The translations under genes were made by a program, and so were the position numbers. From Brevirhabdus sp. (GTDB lineage: Bacteria; Pseudomonadota; Alphaproteobacteria; Rhodobacterales; Rhodobacteraceae): 46,074 bases of DNA. Positions within the stretch are counted from its first letter, which is position 1. Each line of letters opens with the position of its first letter. Below are positions 8,586 through 18,850 of this stretch, piece after piece. The stretch covers positions 1 through 46,074 of the forward strand of contig JAGXFH010000055.1 in assembly GCA_024637315.1 (NCBI GenBank). Direction: 5' to 3'. A model generated the notes under the pieces. The model was not told where the DNA came from, ran no database searches, and worked only from the letters and a program-made list of their open reading frames with translations.

Positions 8586-8596
8586 GGAGTTGGGTC

Positions 8597-9130
8597 ATGT
8601 CTCGCATTGGTAAGAAACCGGTCGAGCTGCCGTCGGGGGTTTCGGCCACCGTCTCTGGCCAGACCGTCGAAGTGAAGGGGCCGAAAGGCACCCGCAGCTT
8701 CACCGCAACCGACGATGTCACGATCAGGCACGAAGACAACGTCCTCACCGTCACGCCGCGCGGCAAGTCCAAGCGCGCGCTGCAGCAGTGGGGCATGTCC
8801 CGCTCGATGGTCGAGAACATCGTCACCGGGGTTCACGCGGGCTTCAAGAAAGAGCTTGAGATCTCGGGCGTCGGCTACCGCGCGGCGATGCAGGGCACGA
8901 CCCTGAAGCTGTCGCTGGGCTACAGCCACGAAGTGAATTTCGAAGTGCCCGAGGGGGTCACCGTGACCGCCCCGAAGCAGACCGAGGTTGTCGTGGAAGG
9001 TATCGACCAGCAGCTTGTGGGCCAGGTCGCGGCGAATATCCGCGAATGGCGCAAGCCCGAGCCCTACAAGGGCAAGGGCATCAAGTACAAGGACGAATAC
9101 ATCTTCCGCAAGGAAGGCAAGAAGAAGTAA
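8597..9130 (+). CDS. rplF: 50S ribosomal protein L6
   Basis: A protein of 177 residues, the family's usual length, starting [12 protein letters not shown]. The start at 8597 is chosen because homologous sequence begins there and GGGAG lies upstream; an earlier in-frame ATG would overlap rpsH and add nine unrelated residues. The C-terminal signature is [24 protein letters not shown]6 lies near the factor-binding site. Confidence 0.97.
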   Translation: MSRIGKKPVELPSGVSATVSGQTVEVKGPKGTRSFTATDDVTIRHEDNVLTVTPRGKSKRALQQWGMSRSMVENIVTGVHAGFKKELEISGVGYRAAMQGTTLKLSLGYSHEVNFEVPEGVTVTAPKQTEVVVEGIDQQLVGQVAANIREWRKPEPYKGKGIKYKDEYIFRKEGKKK

Positions 9131-9141
9131 GGACGCATATC

Positions 9142-9501
9142 ATGGCAAACAGCAAACGAGACCTGTTCTTGAAGCGCCGCCTGCGCGTCCGGAACAAATT
9201 GCGGAAAATGGCCAACGGGCGCGCGCGCCTGTCGGTCCACCGCTCGAACAAGAACATCAGCGTCCAGCTGATCGACGATGTGAACGGCGTCACGCTGGCC
9301 TCCGCTTCCACGCTGGAAAAGGATCTGGGCCTGATCGGCAAGAACAACGTCGAGGCCGCCGCCAAGATCGGCGCGGCGATCGCGGAACGTGCAAAAAAGG
9401 CCAAGGTGACGGAATGCTATTTCGATCGCGGCGGCTTCCTCTTTCACGGCAGCGTCAAGGCTTTGGCCGACGCCGCGCGTGAAGGCGGCCTGAAGTTCTA
9501 A
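9142..9501 (+). CDS. rplR: 50S ribosomal protein L18
   Basis: A protein of 119 residues, usual for L18, starting [20 protein letters not shown]. It contains [18 protein letters not shown] and the C-terminal [25 protein letters not shown]18 binds 5S rRNA with L5 and L25. The ATG at 9142 is preferred over an earlier opening that overlaps rplF; TAAGGA lies at the rplF stop. The gap to rpsE is ten bases. Confidence 0.97.
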   Translation: MANSKRDLFLKRRLRVRNKLRKMANGRARLSVHRSNKNISVQLIDDVNGVTLASASTLEKDLGLIGKNNVEAAAKIGAAIAERAKKAKVTECYFDRGGFLFHGSVKALADAAREGGLKF

Positions 9502-9511
9502 GGAGACGATA

Positions 9512-10099
9512 ATGGCAAGAGAACCACATCAAAGGGGCGGCCGTCGCGATCGCGACGAGACCCCGGAATTCGCCGATCGTCTGGTAGCGATCAACCGGGT
9601 CAGCAAGACCGTCAAGGGCGGCAAGCGCTTTGGCTTCGCAGCCCTCGTCGTCGTCGGCGACCAGAAAGGCCGCGTCGGCTTTGGCAAGGGCAAGGCCAAG
9701 GAAGTGCCCGAGGCGATCCGCAAGGCCACCGAACAGGCAAAACGCCAGATGATCCGCGTACAGCTGCGCGAAGGCCGGACGCTGCACCACGACATCGACG
9801 GCCGCCACGGCGCCGGTCGCGTCGTGATGCGCCAGGCCCCCGCCGGGACCGGGATCATCGCCGGTGGCCCGATGCGCGCGATCTTCGAGATGCTCGGCGT
9901 GCAGGACGTTGTCGCCAAGTCGCTGGGCAGCCAGAACCCCTACAACATGATCCGCGCCACGATGGACGGGTTGCAGAAGGAATCGAGCCCCCGCCCGGTC
10001 GCGCAGCGCCGCGGCAAGAAGGTGGCCGACATCCTGCGCAAGGACGATGCAGAGCCGGCGCACAACATCAACGAAGCCGAAGCTACGGTTGAAGCGTAA
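9512..10099 (+). CDS. rpsE: 30S ribosomal protein S5
   Basis: A protein of 195 residues, longer than the 167 of E. coli at both ends. The core has [19 protein letters not shown] (double-stranded RNA-binding fold) and [17 protein letters not shown], then [20 protein letters not shown]5 works with S4 in decoding fidelity and mRNA entry. The N-terminus is Arg/Asp-rich and the C-terminus acidic. TAAGGAG overlaps the rplR stop. Confidence 0.97.
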   Translation: MAREPHQRGGRRDRDETPEFADRLVAINRVSKTVKGGKRFGFAALVVVGDQKGRVGFGKGKAKEVPEAIRKATEQAKRQMIRVQLREGRTLHHDIDGRHGAGRVVMRQAPAGTGIIAGGPMRAIFEMLGVQDVVAKSLGSQNPYNMIRATMDGLQKESSPRPVAQRRGKKVADILRKDDAEPAHNINEAEATVEA

Positions 10100-10111
10100 G
10101 GAAACGGGAAC

Positions 10112-10303
10112 ATGGCCAAGAAAACCATCGTCGTGAAGCAGATCGGCTCGCCGATCCGCCGCCCCGCCGTCCAGCGCGCCACGCTGAAGGGCCTGGGGCT
10201 GAACAAGATGCACCGCACCCGCGAACTGGAGGACACCCCTTCGGTGCGCGGCATGGTCAACGCGATCCCGCATCTGGTCGAGATCATCGAAGAGCGCGGC
10301 TAG
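10112..10303 (+). CDS. rpmD: 50S ribosomal protein L30
   Basis: A protein of 63 residues (usual 58-64), starting [18 protein letters not shown] and containing the motif [21 protein letters not shown]30 is a small peripheral 50S protein. It lies 12 bases after rpsE. In most bacteria rplO follows immediately; here a strong terminator ends the transcript and two unrelated genes intervene before rplO. Confidence 0.97.
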   Translation: MAKKTIVVKQIGSPIRRPAVQRATLKGLGLNKMHRTRELEDTPSVRGMVNAIPHLVEIIEERG

Positions 10304-10329
10304 GCGCTTTTCACCAAGGACACGTCCGG

Positions 10330-10360
10330 AACGCCTCGGGAAACCGGGGCGTTTTCGTTT
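10330..10360 (+). terminator. Rho-independent terminator after rpmD
   Basis: Bases 10330-10339 pair with 10344-10353 (10 pairs, one G-U) around a GAAA tetraloop, followed by TTCGTTT. It closes the rpmC-rpmD transcript. The stretch 10361-10489 that follows holds nothing I can identify. Confidence 0.85.
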
Positions 10361-10489
10361 GGGCGGCACCTGACCTGACTTACCTGAACGCCAGCCCGCG
10401 TCGCGCCAGACCCGCCCGCCTGGGACCGGCGCCGCGCTTGACGGTTGTAGGCCAGGAGACTGGTGTCGACATGTCCGGTTTGCGGGATG

Positions 10490-11674
10490 TTAGCGGCCCT
10501 TGGGCACACCAACTGGGTGACCGGCCTGCGAACGCCTCGACGAAATTAATGCCTGGACCTTTCTGGCCCACTGCTGGACCACATCATTCATCGGACTCTC
10601 GACCTTTCTGTGGATGAAGACAGACAAGACGAGCGCGCAGGCCAGTATCAGTATTCTGATCGATTCCATGACCAACGGGCTAGCCTCGAGATCAAAGGCG
10701 AGATAACGCGCCGTTCGAAATATCAGCCAGTGGCAGAGGTAGATTGAGTAAGTCGCATCCCCGATCATAATGATCCATGAGCCCCAGGAAATCCGCGCAA
10801 GTCTGGACTCAAGTTCTAGAAACAGGATGAGCAGTGATGAGAACGAGACCGTAGACGCAATTGTGAAGCCGCTGCCCCCGATATTCAGAGAGCCATAGAG
10901 GTGCGCTATCCAAACTACCGTTGTCGGAAGAAATGCCATGCAGGCAAACCAAATTGTGGGTCGTCGGAATGTACGAAAGGCGTCGCTGCAAAAACACCCA
11001 GCGAAGAAATAGAGCATAAATGGGTGGGCGAAGTGGCTGGCGGGAAAAATGTTGACAAGTCCTGCAACAGCTATCGCAAGGATTATCAGCCGCGCGGCCA
11101 TGGCACTAATGGTGAAGTATGCGAAGCCGAAGATCGCGTAGAACACGATTTCGAATTCGAGGCTCCAACCCACTGCGAACAATGGCCACTCGTCTTGCGG
11201 AACAATGAAGACGCTCTTGAGGAAGTATTCCAGCCCATTCGGCTCAAATGGCATTCCACTGTCGGTCTTGGCAAGAACGAATGGAAACTCGTTTGCGGAT
11301 AAGGCCACGAACGCAGTGAAAATGCTAACGACGAAATAGAGTGGGAACACCCGTAGAAATCGACGAATCAAATAGTCGCCAAGACTGGCACATCTGCAAA
11401 TCCGGTCGGCTACGATGAAGCCACTGATGATGAAGAAGAGCCGGACACCCACCCAACCGAAGTCAGAAAACAACGGGACTTTCATTAGAGGAGCGTCGAA
11501 CAAGTCGTGACTGTGAAGGACCAAAACGCTCATCACAGCCGCCGCCCTCAGATACTGAATGGAAAGATACCTCAATCCGTTCTCGCCTTCCAATTGCTCG
11601 CCGTTGGCCGCTTGGGCGCTGGGGTTTTGCTTACCAGTAAGCTTGGTGCAGAACTTGGGCGTGATTATGGTCAT
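10490..11674 (-). CDS. Acyltransferase 3 family membrane protein (OafA/ExoZ-like)
   Basis: A protein of 394 residues with about ten hydrophobic segments. The acyltransferase-3 signature is present: YLRAAAVMSVLVLHSHD near residues 41-57 (Arg43, His54), followed by WVGVRLFFIISGFIVADR and VGWSLEFEIVFY. Such proteins transfer acyl groups from a donor across the inner membrane to surface sugars (O-antigen, exopolysaccharide, Nod factor). The first 35 residues are soluble, so a shorter start is possible. It lies opposite to the ribosomal genes between two terminated spc segments, which suggests insertion. The acceptor is unknown. Confidence 0.85.
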   Translation of the reverse strand: MTIITPKFCTKLTGKQNPSAQAANGEQLEGENGLRYLSIQYLRAAAVMSVLVLHSHDLFDAPLMKVPLFSDFGWVGVRLFFIISGFIVADRICRCASLGDYLIRRFLRVFPLYFVVSIFTAFVALSANEFPFVLAKTDSGMPFEPNGLEYFLKSVFIVPQDEWPLFAVGWSLEFEIVFYAIFGFAYFTISAMAARLIILAIAVAGLVNIFPASHFAHPFMLYFFAGCFCSDAFRTFRRPTIWFACMAFLPTTVVWIAHLYGSLNIGGSGFTIASTVSFSSLLILFLELESRLARISWGSWIIMIGDATYSIYLCHWLIFRTARYLAFDLEASPLVMESIRILILACALVLSVFIHRKVESPMNDVVQQWARKVQALISSRRSQAGHPVGVPKGR

Positions 11675-11926
11675 TTGATTGGCACGGTCGAATGGAGGAT
11701 TCTTCTTGGTCCACTACCAACTGAGCCCCGGGGCCTCGCCCGCCCGCTTCGGGCGCTTCGGACCCATCCACGGGCCGGGCGGTGCGCCTGGTGGAATGAC
11801 CGATGGCAGGCATCGCGGCGCTCTTGGTTTTTCGCCAGCTGTGCTACACTGGGTCTGGCTTTGGCGACGCTTTCAGGAGTCCTGACGGAAACTCCGGCGC
11901 GCCGGGGCGATCACAAGGGGGGTTAC

Positions 11927-12367
11927 ATGTCTGATAAACTCGAGGGCGGCTGCGCCCATATCCATACCAGGACCGAACATGCGCCGATCGACAATCACAC
12001 CTGCCATTGCTCGGTCTGCAAATCGGTGACCGGGCAGCCGACGACGCATGTCGCGTTCTACAACTACAAGGACGTGGCCGTCGACAACGAGGACGGGCTG
12101 AAGCGCCAGCCGTTCAACGCGAAGAATCCGGACGGCCCGCTGGAGTTGTGCACCTGCGCCGAATGCGGCCAGCCGATCATGCTCGATGACAAGCAGCGCC
12201 GGATCCGGGTGATCGTGCCGAACCTGATGGGCTACGACACCGGCGCGTTCCCGGCCGCGACCTATCACGCCTTCTACGACCCGGCGACCGGCGTGCCCAA
12301 GCCGAATGACGGCCGCCCGGTCGAGGCTGCCCTGCGCCCGGAATTCGCCTGGCCGGAACCGGCCTGA
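11927..12367 (+). CDS. GFA (CENP-V/glutathione-dependent formaldehyde-activating) family protein
   Basis: A protein of 146 residues with the zinc-binding pattern of the GFA family: Cys26-x-Cys28-x2-Cys31 in TCHCSVCKSVTG and Cys75-x-Cys77-x2-Cys80 in CTCAECGQPI. Founding members were proposed to speed formaldehyde conjugation to glutathione, but most members have no proven substrate. The start follows an AAGGGGGG site; a longer upstream frame has no support. It lies in the insert between rpmD and rplO, divergent from the acyltransferase. The 252 bases upstream hold small inverted repeats (for example 11741-11755) and no clear promoter. Confidence 0.8.
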   Translation: MSDKLEGGCAHIHTRTEHAPIDNHTCHCSVCKSVTGQPTTHVAFYNYKDVAVDNEDGLKRQPFNAKNPDGPLELCTCAECGQPIMLDDKQRRIRVIVPNLMGYDTGAFPAATYHAFYDPATGVPKPNDGRPVEAALRPEFAWPEPA

Positions 12368-12413
12368 CGGGGCGGGCGCGGCCCGGCGGCTTGCGAAACG
12401 CTTCACCGCCCCC

Positions 12414-12442
12414 TTGATCCCGCTCCTGCCTTCCCCTATACG
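12414..12442 (+). promoter_or_regulatory. Candidate sigma-70 promoter for rplO-secY-adk
   Basis: TTGATC at 12414-12419, a 17-base spacer, and TATACG at 12437-12442. A transcript from about 12449 would have a 90-base leader before rplO. This would supply transcription after the terminator at 10330 and the insert. It is the best promoter-like match in the gap 12368-12538. Confidence 0.55.
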
Positions 12443-12538
12443 CCCCCGGTGGTCCTCTTGGGCCTCGGAATCAAACAAGAAACGCCGTGGTTGGCCGCTC
12501 CCGTCGCTGGGGGTCATATCCGGCAAAGGAGAAGCGAC

Positions 12539-13012
12539 ATGAAACTGCATGAATTAGCCGATAACGAAGGCGCGACCAAGAAGCGGATGCGCGTCGGACG
12601 TGGCGCGGGCTCTGGCAAGGGCAAGACCGCCGGGCGCGGCATCAAGGGTCAGAAATCCCGTTCCGGCGTGGCGATCAAGGCCTATGAGGGCGGCCAGATG
12701 CCGCTGTACCAGCGTCTGCCCAAGCGCGGCTTCAACAAGCCGAACCGCAAGGAATTCGCCGTGGTCAACCTGGGCCTGCTGCAAAAGTTCATCGACGCCA
12801 AGAAGCTGGATGCCAAGGCCGACATCACCGAGGATGTGCTGGTCGAAACCGGCATCGTGCGGCGCAAGCTGGACGGTGTCCGGGTGCTGGCCAAGGGCGC
12901 GTTTTCCGCCAAGGTCACGCTGGCGGTCACCGGTGCCTCGAAATCCGCCATCGAAGCGGTCGAGAAGGCGGGCGGCTCGTTGACGGTCACGACTGCGTCG
13001 GCGGCTGAATAA
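12539..13012 (+). CDS. rplO: 50S ribosomal protein L15
   Basis: A protein of 157 residues with the conserved glycine-rich N-terminal [19 protein letters not shown] and the block [19 protein letters not shown]15 enters late in 50S assembly. The ATG at 12539 is chosen for the family N-terminus [12 protein letters not shown] and an AAAGGAGAAG site upstream; longer frames have no homology. It now heads its own unit with secY and adk. Confidence 0.97.
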   Translation: MKLHELADNEGATKKRMRVGRGAGSGKGKTAGRGIKGQKSRSGVAIKAYEGGQMPLYQRLPKRGFNKPNRKEFAVVNLGLLQKFIDAKKLDAKADITEDVLVETGIVRRKLDGVRVLAKGAFSAKVTLAVTGASKSAIEAVEKAGGSLTVTTASAAE

Positions 13013-13064
13013 AGGGTTGTGGGCGGCCCGCTGGCTGCTTACATCATCCGTTAAGTTTTCATGG

Positions 13065-13094
13065 CGCCGCCGACCGGGAAACGGTCTGGCGGCG
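13065..13094 (+). promoter_or_regulatory. Hairpin between rplO and secY
   Basis: Bases 13065-13076 pair with 13082-13094 (12 pairs, one bulged T) around a GGAAA loop. It ends 24 bases before the secY start and is followed by TTATTG rather than a T run. It may lower read-through from rplO into secY, which is needed in smaller amounts. The role is inferred. Confidence 0.45.
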
Positions 13095-13118
13095 TTATTG
13101 CAATAGAGAGAACCCCGC

Positions 13119-14470
<1,352 letters not shown>

Positions 14471-14474
<4 letters not shown>

Positions 14475-15112
14475 ACATCATCCTGATCGGACCGCCGGGG
14501 GCCGGGAAGGGTACGCAGGCGCGTATTCTTGCCTTCACCCGCAACATGATCCAGCTTTCGACCGGTGACATGCTGCGCGACGCACGCCAGTCGGGCACCG
14601 AAATGGGCAACAAGGTCGCCGCCGTGATGGATGCGGGCGAGCTAGTGACCGACGAGATAGTGATCGGCCTGATCGAGGAGAAGCTGCAGGGCGACAATGC
14701 CGGCGGCTTCATCTTCGACGGCTTCCCCCGCACGCTGGCGCAGGCCGATGCCCTGGGCGAGTTGCTGAACAAGACCGGCCACACGCTGGATGCCGTGGTC
14801 GAGATGCGCGTCGACGACGAGGCGCTGGTCGCGCGGATCACCGCGCGGTCCACCTGCGGCGACTGCGGCGAAGTCTACAATGACCAGACCAAGCCGATCC
14901 CCGAGGACGGCAAATGCGCCAAATGCGGCGGCACCGAGTTCAAGCGCCGCGCCGACGACAACGAGGAAAGCCTGCGTACAAGGCTGATGGAATATTACAA
15001 GAAGACCTCGCCGCTGATCGGCTATTACCATGCCAAGGGCGACTTGCGCCCGGTCGACGGGCTGGGCGAGATCGACGAGGTCGCGGTGCGGATCGCGAAG
15101 GTTCTGGATTGA
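14471..15112 (+). CDS. adk: Adenylate kinase
   Basis: A protein of 213 residues that interconverts ATP + AMP and 2 ADP. It has the P-loop [11 protein letters not shown] at residues 7-17, the AMP-binding STGDMLRD, the DGFPRT motif near residue 80, and a LID domain with four cysteines (CGDC and CAKC), indicating a structural zinc site as in many non-enteric enzymes. The ATGA overlap with secY fixes the start. adk after secY is a common order in alphaproteobacteria and Gram-positives. Confidence 0.97.
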
Positions 15113-15227
15113 ACGCAGGATGACGGCAAACCGCTTCGGGATTCACCCCGCGTTCGGGTAGAAAGCGAAGCCGGAGCGTGTTTGCGACGTCATGTGGCGT
15201 CAACGGGGCCGGCCCCCTTGACCCTAA

Positions 15228-15256
15228 CCCGATTACCCCGTATGGCACCGCATCCC
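15228..15256 (+). promoter_or_regulatory. Candidate sigma-70 promoter of the alpha operon
   Basis: TTGACC at 15228-15233, a 17-base spacer, and TATGGC at 15251-15256. A start near 15263 would give a leader of about 140 bases before rpsM. It lies in the 289-base gap between adk and rpsM, where a separate transcription unit is expected. Confidence 0.5.
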
Positions 15257-15318
15257 TAAAGGGAATCGGCATGTCTTCGGGGTCGCACCCTATTCATGCC
15301 AGACTGAATTCAGCGTAG

Positions 15319-15379
15319 CCCGCAGGTGAGAATCCCCGCGGGTTTCCGTTGTGAAAAAAGGTTCCGGAACTACGGAACC
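15319..15379 (+). promoter_or_regulatory. Two leader hairpins upstream of rpsM
   Basis: CCCGC at 15319-15323 pairs with GCGGG at 15338-15342, and GGTTCCG at 15360-15366 pairs with CGGAACC at 15373-15379. The second ends just before the AAAAGGAAAAG ribosome-binding site. In E. coli the alpha operon leader is a pseudoknot bound by S4; here rpsD is not in the operon, so a similar role is only a possibility. Confidence 0.4.
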
Positions 15380-15401
15380 GCAACGAAAAGGAAAAGACAC
15401 C

Positions 15402-15770
15402 GTGGCACGTATTGCCGGCGTGAACATCCCGACTGCAAAGCGGGTTCCCATCGCCCTCACCTATATCACCGGAATTGGCCCCTCGATCGCCAAGACGATC
15501 TGCGACGCTGTCGGCATCGACCAAAGCCGCCGGGTCAACGAGCTTTCGGATTCCGAAGTTCTGGCGATCCGCGAGCATATCGACGCCAACGTCACCGTCG
15601 AAGGTGACCTGCGCCGTGAAACGCAAATGAACATCAAGCGTCTGATGGACCTTGGCTGCTACCGTGGCCTGCGTCATCGCCGCAACCTGCCGGTGCGCGG
15701 TCAGCGGACCCACACCAACGCTCGCACCCGCAAAGGCCCCGCAAAGGCCATTGCCGGCAAGAAGAAATAA
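15402..15770 (+). CDS. rpsM: 30S ribosomal protein S13 (GTG start)
   Basis: A protein of 122 residues starting with GTG: (M)[14 protein letters not shown] is the conserved S13 N-terminus, and an AAAAGGAAAAG site lies 5 bases upstream. An earlier in-frame opening at 15351 would add 17 unrelated residues. The C-terminal signature is [18 protein letters not shown], the part that contacts P-site tRNA and forms the head-to-50S bridge. It is followed 12 bases later by rpsK. Confidence 0.96.
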   Translation: MARIAGVNIPTAKRVPIALTYITGIGPSIAKTICDAVGIDQSRRVNELSDSEVLAIREHIDANVTVEGDLRRETQMNIKRLMDLGCYRGLRHRRNLPVRGQRTHTNARTRKGPAKAIAGKKK

Positions 15771-15782
15771 GGGGGCGCAGAG

Positions 15783-16172
15783 ATGGCACGCGAAAAGACC
15801 CGCACCAAGCGCAAGGAACGCAAGAACATCGCCGCCGGCGTTGCACATGTGAATTCCTCGTTCAACAACACCAAGATCCTGATTTCGGACGTGCAGGGCA
15901 ATGCGATTGCCTGGTCCTCGGCCGGTACGATGGGCTTCAAGGGCAGCCGGAAATCGACGCCCTACGCCGCCCAGATGGCCGCAGAGGATGTCGCCAAGAA
16001 GGCCCAGGAGCATGGCGTCAAGACCCTTGAGGTCGAAGTTCAGGGCCCCGGTTCGGGCCGTGAAAGCGCGCTGCGCGCCTTGGCTGCTGTCGGGCTCAAC
16101 ATCACCTCGATCCGTGATGTGACGCCGATGGCCCATAACGGCTGCCGCCCGCCGAAGCGCCGCCGCGTCTGA
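15783..16172 (+). CDS. rpsK: 30S ribosomal protein S11
   Basis: A protein of 129 residues, the family's standard length. It contains [38 protein letters not shown] and the C-terminal [19 protein letters not shown]11 lines the mRNA exit region on the 30S platform. In E. coli rpsD would follow; here a 115-base gap with a hairpin leads straight to rpoA, the alphaproteobacterial order. Confidence 0.98.
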   Translation: MAREKTRTKRKERKNIAAGVAHVNSSFNNTKILISDVQGNAIAWSSAGTMGFKGSRKSTPYAAQMAAEDVAKKAQEHGVKTLEVEVQGPGSGRESALRALAAVGLNITSIRDVTPMAHNGCRPPKRRRV

Positions 16173-16186
16173 CGAAACTACCTGCT

Positions 16187-16211
16187 CGGGCCCGCGACCT
16201 GTCGCGGCCCG
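16187..16211 (+). promoter_or_regulatory. Hairpin between rpsK and rpoA
   Basis: CGGGCC at 16187-16192 and GCGA at 16194-16197 pair with TCGC at 16202-16205 and GGCCCG at 16206-16211, leaving C16193 bulged and loop CCTG. The next bases are ATGCTGTCATTTT. This could be a partial terminator that tunes the ratio of S11 to RNA polymerase alpha, or a processing site. Confidence 0.5.
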
Positions 16212-16287
16212 ATGCTGTCATTTTGAACCCTCGGGTGTTCCCCCGCTTACGGACATGGGCCTGGGAACTTGAATTGAGGAGACACGC

Positions 16288-17304
16288 ATGATCCATAAGA
16301 ACTGGGCTGAGCTGATCAAACCGCAGCAGCTGGACGTCAAGCCGGGCAATGACCCGAAGCGTCAGGCGACGCTGATCGCCGAACCGCTGGAGCGTGGCTT
16401 TGGCCTGACGCTGGGCAACGCGCTGCGCCGCATCCTGATGTCGTCGCTGCAGGGCGCCGCCATCACCAGCGTGCAGATCGACAACGTGCTGCACGAGTTT
16501 TCATCCATTGCCGGTGTGCGCGAAGACGTCACCGACATCGTGCTGAACCTCAAGGGCGTGGCGATCCGGATGGAAGTCGAAGGCCCGAAGCGGCTGAACA
16601 TCTCGGCCAAGGGTCCGGCCGTGGTCACCGCCGGCGACATCTCGGAAAGTGCGGGCATCGAGATCCTGAACAAGGATCACGTGATCTGCCACCTCGACGA
16701 GGGTGCCGATCTGTACATGGAACTGACGGTCAATACCGGCAAGGGCTATGTCGCGGCCGACAAGAACCGCCCCGAGGATGCGCCCATCGGCCTGATGCCG
16801 ATCGACGCGATCTATTCGCCGGTCCTCAAGGTCAGCTACGATGTGCAGCCGACCCGCGAAGGCCAGGTTCTGGATTACGACAAGCTGACGCTGAAACTGG
16901 AAACCGACGGCTCGATCACGCCGGACGATGCGGTGGCCTATGCCGCGCGGATCCTGCAGGACCAGCTGTCGATCTTCGTGAACTTCGACGAGCCGGAATC
17001 GGCCCGCGCGGACAGCGACGAGGATGGTCTGGAATTCAACCCGCTGCTGCTGAAGAAGGTCGACGAGCTGGAGCTGTCGGTGCGGTCTGCGAACTGTCTG
17101 AAGAACGACAACATCGTCTATATCGGCGATCTCATTCAGAAGACCGAGGCCGAGATGCTGCGCACCCCGAACTTCGGCCGCAAGTCGCTGAACGAGATCA
17201 AGGAAGTGCTGTCCGGAATGGGCCTGCACCTTGGCATGGATGTCGAGGAATGGCCGCCGGAGAACATCGAGGATCTGGCCAAGAAGTTCGAGGACCAGTT
17301 CTAG
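16288..17304 (+). CDS. rpoA: RNA polymerase alpha subunit
   Basis: A protein of 338 residues. The N-terminal domain (about 1-235) has the dimerisation motif [19 protein letters not shown], and the C-terminal domain (about 260-325) has [15 protein letters not shown] and [16 protein letters not shown], which bind UP elements and activators. Alpha starts assembly of RNA polymerase. GAGGAG gives a good ribosome-binding site. The tail [11 protein letters not shown] is acidic and basic in turn, as in other alphaproteobacteria. Confidence 0.98.
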   Translation: MIHKNWAELIKPQQLDVKPGNDPKRQATLIAEPLERGFGLTLGNALRRILMSSLQGAAITSVQIDNVLHEFSSIAGVREDVTDIVLNLKGVAIRMEVEGPKRLNISAKGPAVVTAGDISESAGIEILNKDHVICHLDEGADLYMELTVNTGKGYVAADKNRPEDAPIGLMPIDAIYSPVLKVSYDVQPTREGQVLDYDKLTLKLETDGSITPDDAVAYAARILQDQLSIFVNFDEPESARADSDEDGLEFNPLLLKKVDELELSVRSANCLKNDNIVYIGDLIQKTEAEMLRTPNFGRKSLNEIKEVLSGMGLHLGMDVEEWPPENIEDLAKKFEDQF

Positions 17305-17321
17305 GAACAACCGGCCTGTCG

Positions 17322-17349
17322 CCGGCCTGCCCCAACGCGGGCAGGCCGG
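17322..17349 (+). promoter_or_regulatory. Long GC hairpin between rpoA and rplQ
   Basis: Bases 17322-17332 pair with 17339-17349 (11 perfect pairs) around the loop CAACGC. No T run follows, so it is unlikely to be a full terminator; rplQ starts 114 bases downstream. It may be a read-through attenuator or RNase site. The bases between it and rplQ show no clear promoter. Confidence 0.5.
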
Positions 17350-17463
17350 TGGTCGGCTACCGGTGAGATCATTCCGGTTTCACCACGGGCAATCCCGCCC
17401 CAAGGATAGCAGGCTGCACGCAACAGTCTGCCGGACAAAGCATAAAGCTGAAGGAGAAACAAA

Positions 17464-17886
17464 ATGCGTCACAGTGGTGGATACCGCAAGCTGAACCGGA
17501 CCCACGAACACCGCAAGGCGCTGTTCGCGAACATGGCCGGATCGCTGATTGAACATGAACAGATCAAGACCACGCTGCCGAAGGCGAAAGAGCTGCGGCG
17601 AATCGTCGAAAAGCTGGTCACGCTTGGCAAGCGCGGCGATCTGCACGCCCGCCGCCAGGCCGGATCGCAACTGAAGCAGGACGCCTATGTGGCGAAACTG
17701 TTCGAGGTTCTGGGTCCGCGCTACAAGGACCGGCAGGGCGGCTATGTCCGCGTGCTGAAGGCCGGGTTCCGCTATGGTGACATGGCGCCGATGGCGATCA
17801 TCGAATTCGTCGACCGCGACATGGACGCCAAGGGCGCCGGCGACCGCGCCCGCGTCATGGCCGAGGATGCGACCGCCGAAGACTGA
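17464..17886 (+). CDS. rplQ: 50S ribosomal protein L17
   Basis: A protein of 140 residues (E. coli 127). It opens [20 protein letters not shown] and carries the block [21 protein letters not shown], then [20 protein letters not shown]. The last 20 residues are an extra, slightly acidic tail. L17 lies near the tunnel exit on the 50S. An AAGGAGAAAC site precedes the ATG. It ends the ribosomal cluster and is followed by a strong terminator. Confidence 0.97.
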   Translation: MRHSGGYRKLNRTHEHRKALFANMAGSLIEHEQIKTTLPKAKELRRIVEKLVTLGKRGDLHARRQAGSQLKQDAYVAKLFEVLGPRYKDRQGGYVRVLKAGFRYGDMAPMAIIEFVDRDMDAKGAGDRARVMAEDATAED

Positions 17887-17918
17887 TCCCGGCGACGCCG
17901 AATCAGCCCCGAATCAAT

Positions 17919-17952
17919 CCCGTCGCGGCCCCTGGCTGCGGCGGGTTTTTCG
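17919..17952 (+). terminator. Rho-independent terminator after rplQ
   Basis: Bases 17919-17930 pair with 17934-17945 (12 pairs, two G-U) around a CCT loop and run into TTTTT at 17946-17950. It ends the alpha operon. Confidence 0.9.
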
Positions 17953-17964
17953 TCTCAGAGCAGT

Positions 17965-18147
17965 TCAATGCGCCTTGCCGGGTTTCAATCGGTTCTTGAA
18001 TGCGGCAGAGGCCGAAAGCGTCTCTTCGAGATCGTCGATCTGGGTGCGGGACAGGTTCGACATGCCGAAAAAGTCCACAAAATCAGCGCGCAGATGCTCG
18101 GGCAGCGACAGCAGCTTGGCCAGCAGATCCTTGTCATTCAACTTCAT
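17965..18147 (-). CDS. Small hypothetical protein (60 residues)
   Basis: A frame of 60 residues starting MKLNDKDLLAKLLSLPEHL, with codon choice like the host's highly biased genes. It has no signal peptide or membrane segment; the sequence is predicted helical with leucines spaced for an amphipathic helix and a basic end (NRLKPGKAH). The ribosome-binding site is weak (CGGGG). It converges on rplQ and diverges from the LuxR gene, so it may share the promoter region at 18148-18223. I do not recognise a family. Confidence 0.5.
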   Translation of the reverse strand: MKLNDKDLLAKLLSLPEHLRADFVDFFGMSNLSRTQIDDLEETLSASAAFKNRLKPGKAH

Positions 18148-18189
18148 CGCGATACCCCGGCGTCATTTTGACATGTTCACAATTTAAGG

Positions 18190-18218
18190 TTGACCTATCA
18201 ATCAGCAAGCTGTCTAAA
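18190..18218 (+). promoter_or_regulatory. Promoter-like site directly at the luxR start
   Basis: TTGACC at 18190-18195, a 17-base spacer, and TCTAAA at 18213-18218. The predicted start would fall on or next to the ATG at 18224, giving a leaderless mRNA. No Shine-Dalgarno sequence lies before that ATG. Either the message is leaderless or the true start codon is further downstream. Confidence 0.35.
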
Positions 18219-18223
18219 AAGAT

Positions 18224-18835
18224 ATGTCCAGACGTCCAGAAATAGGTCTTCTCTTCAAGCAGCTCGGCGGAAGTTCGCCGGCGGGCTTTTCTGCTGGCCT
18301 TCATATCAGGTTCGCAGCCCCGCTGATGGCAGTGAACACTTATGATCCGAAATGGTCCGAGCACTACACGGTCAACGCCTACGGTTTGCGCGACCCGATG
18401 ATCTCTTGGGGATTGAGTTGCGAGGGGACCACCAGGTGGAGCGAGATCGAGCTTCCCGATCCTTTCGACATTTGGGGGCAGGCGGCCGATCACGGCCTGG
18501 TCTACGGCGCTGCATTCGCATGCGGTCCGATCCAATCAAGAACCATTGTCGGAATAGCGCGCGCTGACCGCGAGTTCCTCGACATGGAGATTGAAAAGGT
18601 TTTCGGCCTGATTCTTGCATTGCATGAGATCTCGGAACCACCGACCGAGTTGACTCTCGCCCAGGTTCAGGCCCTCCGGTGCATCGCGGACGGGGACCGT
18701 CACGCAGCCGCTGCCGCCAAGCTGGGCATATCCGAAAGTGCTTTCAAGGCGCGTCTGATCTCGGCGCGCACACGGCTTATGGCGCGCACGACATCCGAGG
18801 CGATTCAACGTGCCAAGGAGTATCGGCTGCTCTGA
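18224..18835 (+). CDS. LuxR-family quorum-sensing regulator
   Basis: A protein of 203 residues, shorter than the usual 230-250. Residues 30-135 form an autoinducer-binding domain: YDPKWSEHYTVNAYGLRDP has the Trp44, Tyr48 and Asp57-Pro58 pattern of acyl-homoserine lactone receptors. Residues 141-203 form a LuxR-type helix-turn-helix (ELTLAQVQALRCIADGD, then AAKLGISESAFKARL), although the usual Glu-Arg-Glu after Leu-Thr and the KT of GKT are replaced. It is followed 50 bases later by the synthase gene, so it is probably its cognate sensor. No ribosome-binding site is seen. Confidence 0.88.
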   Translation: MSRRPEIGLLFKQLGGSSPAGFSAGLHIRFAAPLMAVNTYDPKWSEHYTVNAYGLRDPMISWGLSCEGTTRWSEIELPDPFDIWGQAADHGLVYGAAFACGPIQSRTIVGIARADREFLDMEIEKVFGLILALHEISEPPTELTLAQVQALRCIADGDRHAAAAAKLGISESAFKARLISARTRLMARTTSEAIQRAKEYRLL

Positions 18836-18850
18836 CGGTTTGCTATTCCG

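Noticed and set aside
10300-10512. - strand frame of 70 residues over the rpmD terminator
   Set aside because: It reads through the terminator hairpin and the acyltransferase end, has no ribosome-binding site and no recognisable motif.
11507-11926. Long N-terminal extension of the GFA protein
   Set aside because: The extension overlaps the acyltransferase gene on the other strand, while a strong ribosome-binding site and the family N-terminus are at 11927.
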